From the NCBI GenBank assembly GCA_902702965.1, contig CACRXP010000698.1:102352-166351 (forward strand): a DNA stretch of 64,000 bases. The letters run 5' to 3'. Shown one piece after another: positions 61,201-64,000 of this stretch (position 1 is the first letter of the stretch; the number at the start of each line of letters is the position of its first letter). A program made the position numbers and the translations under genes. The DNA comes from Spirometra erinaceieuropaei (Eukaryota > Platyhelminthes > Cestoda > Diphyllobothriidea > Diphyllobothriidae). The notes under the pieces are model-generated. The model made no database searches and was not told the DNA's origin. It saw nothing but the letters and a program-made list of their open reading frames with translations.

Positions 61201-62317
61201 AACCCTTCACACCACCTCATTTTATCCGAGGACCCGCGTGCACCTGACACCCATCTAACCAGTTTTCCCCTGCAGGTGTAGACGGTGGATTGTGCACGTA
61301 GTATATAAGTGAAAACTGGAAGCTTTAACTTGCCGTTTCGTGTACTCATCTTTCGCGGTCGATGCGGTAGCACAGCCAGATACTCATGTTTTTTGAAGAA
61401 GACGACTGAGTATATTTGAACTCGCACTTCGTCGCCCGCTCCAGGAATTCATACTGTTACCTTGAAGCTAGAGTTGCCGCTCTACTAGATTGTGCAACAC
61501 AGCTCGTTCAGATTTTTGGGCGACTCTTGAACTCCGACATCTGATCGTGACTGCTGGGGAGAGCGTCAGGAAAATCAGCCACAGTCGTTGCCGCAGATCC
61601 TGGGACGTGACGAAGCACAACAAAACACCTGAGGTCGGTTAGGTCAGACGGACTTACTAGGTACAATTAGATCGGAGTTCATAAGCTCTTCGAAGGGCGT
61701 TAAGTTGAGTCTGTTCTCAGCCCATGAAATTCGGGGCACATTAATTTTTAGATTATGAAGATGATGGTCCATGGCCTTCCTCTGGCTGGTCTAACATTCA
61801 GTAGAGGCTAATTAACTGGACTTAGTAACCACAAAACTTGAAACGAATAACAATTCACGCTATAGGGCCTTCTGCGATGGCACTGGTGCTTTGGTTAACG
61901 AATTGAATAACCATGATGAGCAGAGTGGTATTTTCAATATAGTAGACGCCGTTGTAGTTTTTAATACTTTTTGGCTTTCTCAAGCGTAGTCTTTTTTATG
62001 TAAATCCAGCCCCTCAGGAAAGCGTCTCATGACTTGCATGCGTCAGTTACTGGCGAAAAACGAAGGTCTTGGACGTGTCAACGAGGCCGACCGCTTGACC
62101 GCTCTGGAGTCTGAGGCCGCGATGCAGGCGACTTGCATAGAAGAATTTCTGAAGACTAACCAGGGTAACCACCGTATCATTCGCGGACAACTATTGCCTT
62201 TTAGAACTAGAATCTGTGCTAGAGGAATCTTCATTTGATTTGGAGGGACTCCAAAGTAGCCTTCTAATACTCAAACAGCAGCTCTGTCTGGCCCAGTCCC
62301 TGCTAGATGATCTCAAG
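55144..62317 (+). CDS. WTAP: WTAP / Fl(2)d-like m6A methyltransferase regulatory subunit, 3' end not found
   Basis: WTAP is the nuclear scaffold that holds the METTL3-METTL14 N6-methyladenosine writer and also affects splicing. Proposed exons are 55144-55211, 55246-55322, 56778-56888, 56983-57154, 62010-62164 and 62205-62317, giving about 232 residues. The key evidence is the block SPALSALYRAAIEHAKVTKT ending AWKFSPD, which aligns without gaps to human DPAINLFFLK...AWKFTPD, followed across a 4.9-kb intron by PSGKRLMTCMRQLLAKNE (human QTGKKLMAKCRMLIQENQE) and ELESVLEESSFDLEGLQSSL. The protein is predicted to be almost entirely coiled coil. The N-terminal third is very divergent, and exon 1 is supported only by splice phase and a plausible start. 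The 56.9-kb junction is uncertain (see findings). The serine-rich tail of the human protein is not visible here. Confidence 0.85.
55212..55245 (+). other. WTAP-like intron 1, 34-nt micro-intron
   Basis: Runs from gtttgttta to ttttatag. It is AT-rich with a pyrimidine-rich end, and removing it makes exons 1 and 2 agree in phase. Confidence 0.6.
55246..55322 (+). CDS. WTAP: WTAP-like exon 2, coiled coil
   Basis: Encodes VKQQVAAIGQLDASLSALEK and then ENERL, a heptad-type coiled coil. The donor gtaagt is consensus. The exon ends in phase 1, which fits the acceptor of exon 3. Confidence 0.7.
55323..56777 (+). other. WTAP-like intron 2 (1455 nt)
   Basis: Donor gtaagt, acceptor aataccag. No recognisable insert. 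Confidence 0.65.
56778..56888 (+). CDS. WTAP: WTAP-like exon 3, coiled coil
   Basis: The acceptor is aataccag. It encodes AAEQRAIESSTTKAEAEALR and continues RFVASEFRLAQAHTFL. The downstream boundary is uncertain: the best-looking donor, gtaggt at 56885, gives phase 0, while the exon 4 acceptor needs phase 1. A donor four bases further (gtttcc at 56889) satisfies the phase. Confidence 0.7.
   Translation, partial: PQNSERLNQVPQRLKPKPFAALSLVNSVWLRHTPSW
56983..57154 (+). CDS. WTAP: WTAP-like exon 4, conserved AWKFSPD block
   Basis: The exon ends at the consensus donor gtatgt at 57155, in phase 2. From 57044 it encodes the 37-residue block that aligns to human WTAP without gaps. The portion before 57044 (MPVSTLDYLHYGGLL) is less certain and could be intron if the ttctcag acceptor at 57043 is used. 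Confidence 0.85.
58512..59712. mobile_element. Long-TIR foldback element, copy B, interrupted
   Basis: Left end cagtaggtggcgtatctcgt mirrors right end acgtcaactcccat, with gtatctc / gagatac paired. Inner arm words such as gactgctttagtagtgtgca (58692) mirror tgcatactactcaagcagtc (59217). The spacer (ccaaactacaagctgtaagg) matches the 60001 copy. The right arm is broken at about 59250 and resumes at about 59560; the insert carries a tRNA-like sequence. Confidence 0.8.
59421..59499 (+). tRNA. tRNA-like cloverleaf, probably a SINE head or tRNA pseudogene
   Basis: GCCTCG / CGAGGC acceptor pairs, A box TAGCTCAAGTGG (59427-59438), D-arm GCTC / GAGC, and a T arm GTGGG / CCCAC around the B box CTCGAAT. 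If the anticodon stem is GGCT / AGCC, the seven-base loop gives ACT (serine). If it is read as a tyrosine tRNA, GTA is followed by a short intron. The long middle region fits either a class II tRNA or an intron. Its position inside a broken foldback arm favours a mobile SINE. Confidence 0.4.
60001..60996. mobile_element. Long-TIR foldback element, copy C, intact ends
   Basis: Arms of about 375 bp. The left end TACAGTAGATGTG mirrors the right end CACATCCACTGTA. Each end is CAGT next to TA, which fits a TA target duplication with Tc1/mariner-type termini. Inner words acttaagtagcatgcaattt and gaagaatataattcggtttt are both mirrored. The centre of about 240 bp has no transposase. It has the clearest termini of the copies in the window. 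Confidence 0.9.
62010..62164 (+). CDS. WTAP: WTAP-like exon 5
   Basis: The acceptor aaatccag at 62009 is chosen over ctcag at 62016. Only the former completes a serine with exon 4 and yields PDSPSGKRLM in the frame of human PDSQTGKKLM. It continues RQLLAKNEGLGRVNEADRLT and ends in phase 1 before a 40-nt intron. Confidence 0.88.
62165..62204 (+). other. WTAP-like intron, 40-nt micro-intron
   Basis: Runs gtaaccaccg to gccttttag. Reading through it would leave the conserved frame. Removing it joins KTNQ to ELESVLEESSFDLEGLQ, matching human DELNDFIIQLDEEVEGMQ. Confidence 0.85.
62205..62317 (+). CDS. WTAP: WTAP-like exon 6
   Basis: Encodes LESVLEESSFDLEGLQSSLL and then ILKQQLCLAQSLLDDLK, aligning to human EVEGMQSTILVLQQQLKE. 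It ends in phase 0 at gtgact. What follows is a LINE insertion, so the next exon, if any, lies beyond the window. Confidence 0.85.
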
Positions 62318-62499
62318 GTGACTTGCAAAATTTTCTCCTACCCATTGTTGCAAAGGGTAACGTGCTGTGTTGTTTGAATTACATTAATACCATAGGCCAT
62401 CATATTCTGATATGTTTTCAAAAACACTTATGCAAGTGATAACCGTCGTCACAGACACGGATTTTTTTTAGGATGGGATTTCCCTATAGCTCGCATGTA

Positions 62500-64000
62500 G
62501 TTTTCCATGATGATTCAGTTATTCACCATACATTTGAAATTGATCAGAATTACCCGAGCCAGAGGTTCAGAACAACCTTTTCGACTTGGACCCATTTGTG
62601 GTGTACACACTGAAGGGGTTGAAAATAAGGGTAGGGAACATAGTACAGATGAGGCGATCTTTCCTGTGGCAGACACCCTTTCTAATCATGGCTGGTTCCC
62701 TCCGAGAAGACGGACACTAAAGATGATGTGCCCGAATGTACAGAACCTGTTTTACAAGATGAATGAACTCAGGACTCTGGTAGACGACCACACGCCAGAT
62801 ATCACTGCCTTGACAGAAACATGGCTTTCTGAAGCTGCTGAGGTATCCCTCAGAGATTATAAACTGAGGAGGAGTCGCTATCTATGTTAACTACAACCTA
62901 ACCGCGATCCCTGAGTAATATCTCTCAACAACAGCGGAAGTGGACTTTTTATCTTTGACTATCTCCATTAAATACGCCTGGCTGCTGGCGTTAGCGGTTG
63001 GATATCGTCCCCCAAACCCGATTGCCGTACAAGACAGCCTTCTCCCAACGGAACTGAACAAGATCTGCTCGAACAGAGACGTCCTTATTGTTGGGGATTT
63101 TAACGCCCCCAATATCGGCTGGCAAACTTGGACGGTTTCGGGTCTATCGGACAATACTCGCTTGAGTTGGCGACGGAGAAAGGACTTTTCTAGAATGTAA
63201 CTCTCGGAATACGCGTTAGAGAAGGCCAACATTCAAATTGCATTGACCTGATGCTCACTTGAGATGAGGAGAGTGTGCTGGATGTACAAGATCGCCCGCC
63301 AATTGGTGCTAGTGATCATATTTTGATGCCCTTTGAGTACTCCATGTTCTCCCAAACTGATTCACCTGAACAATTGGAAACCAATATCTAGAACGGAGAT
63401 TTTTCCAGCATGCGAACGCAAGTCTTGGCAATATCGTGGAAAACCACATTGCAGGGAACAGTTAAGGACTACTGGAGCACGTCCAGCTCACTGGTCAAAA
63501 GAATCATTGATTTAAACTGTCCACTCAGACGAAAGAAAACAAGCAACCGTCCGCCGTGGATAAACCGAGGACCAAAAATCGCGTTTAGGTGGGGAAATAA
63601 GATGTAGAGACACTGTCGACTAACAGAGTTCTGAACACCTACAGGAATATAAGCGACCGCAGAACGTGTGTAAACGTGCGGCTAATAGACTTCGAAGGAA
63701 CTGTGAGCTATGCATATTGCAAAACTCTTTGGAGCATCCTACAATCCTCTACGGTTACATACATTGTGACAGAAGAAATCGGGACCCGATTCCGGCGCTG
63801 AAGTCCCAGAACGGAGTAATTGGGACGGATGACCACATGAAGGCATCAGTCTTATCCAGTTTCTTTCAGTCAGCATCCACTCATGAAACAAATTCCCCTC
63901 CTATCCCTTACCCAGACCAACAACAAAGTCCTCCATCCCTTGCGTTAGAAGACAATCTTTACTTCCCACACACGTTGATAGGGACTGAACTACGCCGATT
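62500..64000 (+). mobile_element. CR1-like LINE, endonuclease and start of RT region, runs off the window
   Basis: Pieces in order: KMNELRTLVDDHTPDITALT then ETWLSE (the catalytic glutamate motif of apurinic-type endonucleases), VLIVGDFNAPNIGW (the GDFN motif), PPIGASDHILMPFEY (the SDH motif), RPPWINRG, and the linker DPIPALKSQNGVIGTDDHMK, SSFFQSAST. All three catalytic motifs remain, but stops and frameshifts break the frame. It lies just beyond WTAP-like exon 6. Confidence 0.88.

Larger units (their letters stand above)
57155..62009 (+). other. WTAP-like intron (4855 nt) with two foldback elements
   Basis: Lies between exons 4 and 5. It contains the foldback elements at 58512-59712 and 60001-60996. 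The rest (57155-58511, 61000-62009) is unassigned. Confidence 0.85.

Noticed and set aside
61167..61427. 86-codon minus-strand frame in the WTAP-like intron
   Set aside because: No family resemblance and no splice-compatible partners on that strand.

Overview
The window looks like a repeat-rich flatworm chromosome segment, most likely from a cestode (inferred). It has intron-rich, sparsely spaced eukaryotic genes, several introns of only 32-40 nt, decayed Ty3/gypsy, Penelope-like, RTE-like and CR1-like retroelements of the kind common in flatworms, and a tRNA-derived SINE family. There is no prokaryotic organisation, no CRISPR array and no rRNA.

Two host genes can be assembled. On the minus strand, 43601 down to 32468, seven exons encode a complete 423-residue mu subunit of the AP-1 clathrin adaptor. 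Every exon joins in phase, and the length equals my recollection of human AP1M1. On the plus strand, from 55144 to at least 62317, six exons encode the N-terminal and central part of a WTAP / Fl(2)d-like protein of the m6A methyltransferase complex. Its 3' end was not found. The two genes are functionally unrelated.

Layout: 1-2361, end of a Ty3/gypsy element with integrase and 3' LTR; 6405-6685, a foldback palindrome; 7034-10470, an inverted LTR abutting a second decayed gypsy element; 10.5-24 kb, mostly non-coding with SINE copies, a degenerate telomere-like tract between inverted repeats, and a long-TIR foldback element near a Tc1-like transposase remnant; 24.3-28.6 kb, SINEs, a Penelope-like element with inverted termini, and a second palindrome; 28.6-32.4 kb, repeats and unassigned DNA; 32.5-43.6 kb, the AP-1 mu gene, whose 6.3-kb intron holds an antisense RTE-like LINE; 44-53.3 kb, LINE and Penelope remnants, including a hammerhead ribozyme motif at 53203-53258; 55.1-62.3 kb, the WTAP-like gene, with two long-TIR foldback elements in its 4.9-kb intron; 62.5-64 kb, the 5' part of a non-LTR retrotransposon running off the window.

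Most of the DNA is transposon debris. The best candidate for something under-described is the hammerhead ribozyme motif in Penelope termini, together with its palindromic half copy. The principle of hammerheads in Penelope-like elements is already known; this copy and its arrangement may not be. All gene and ribozyme calls come from reading the sequence and from remembered family sequences; no search or folding program was run.
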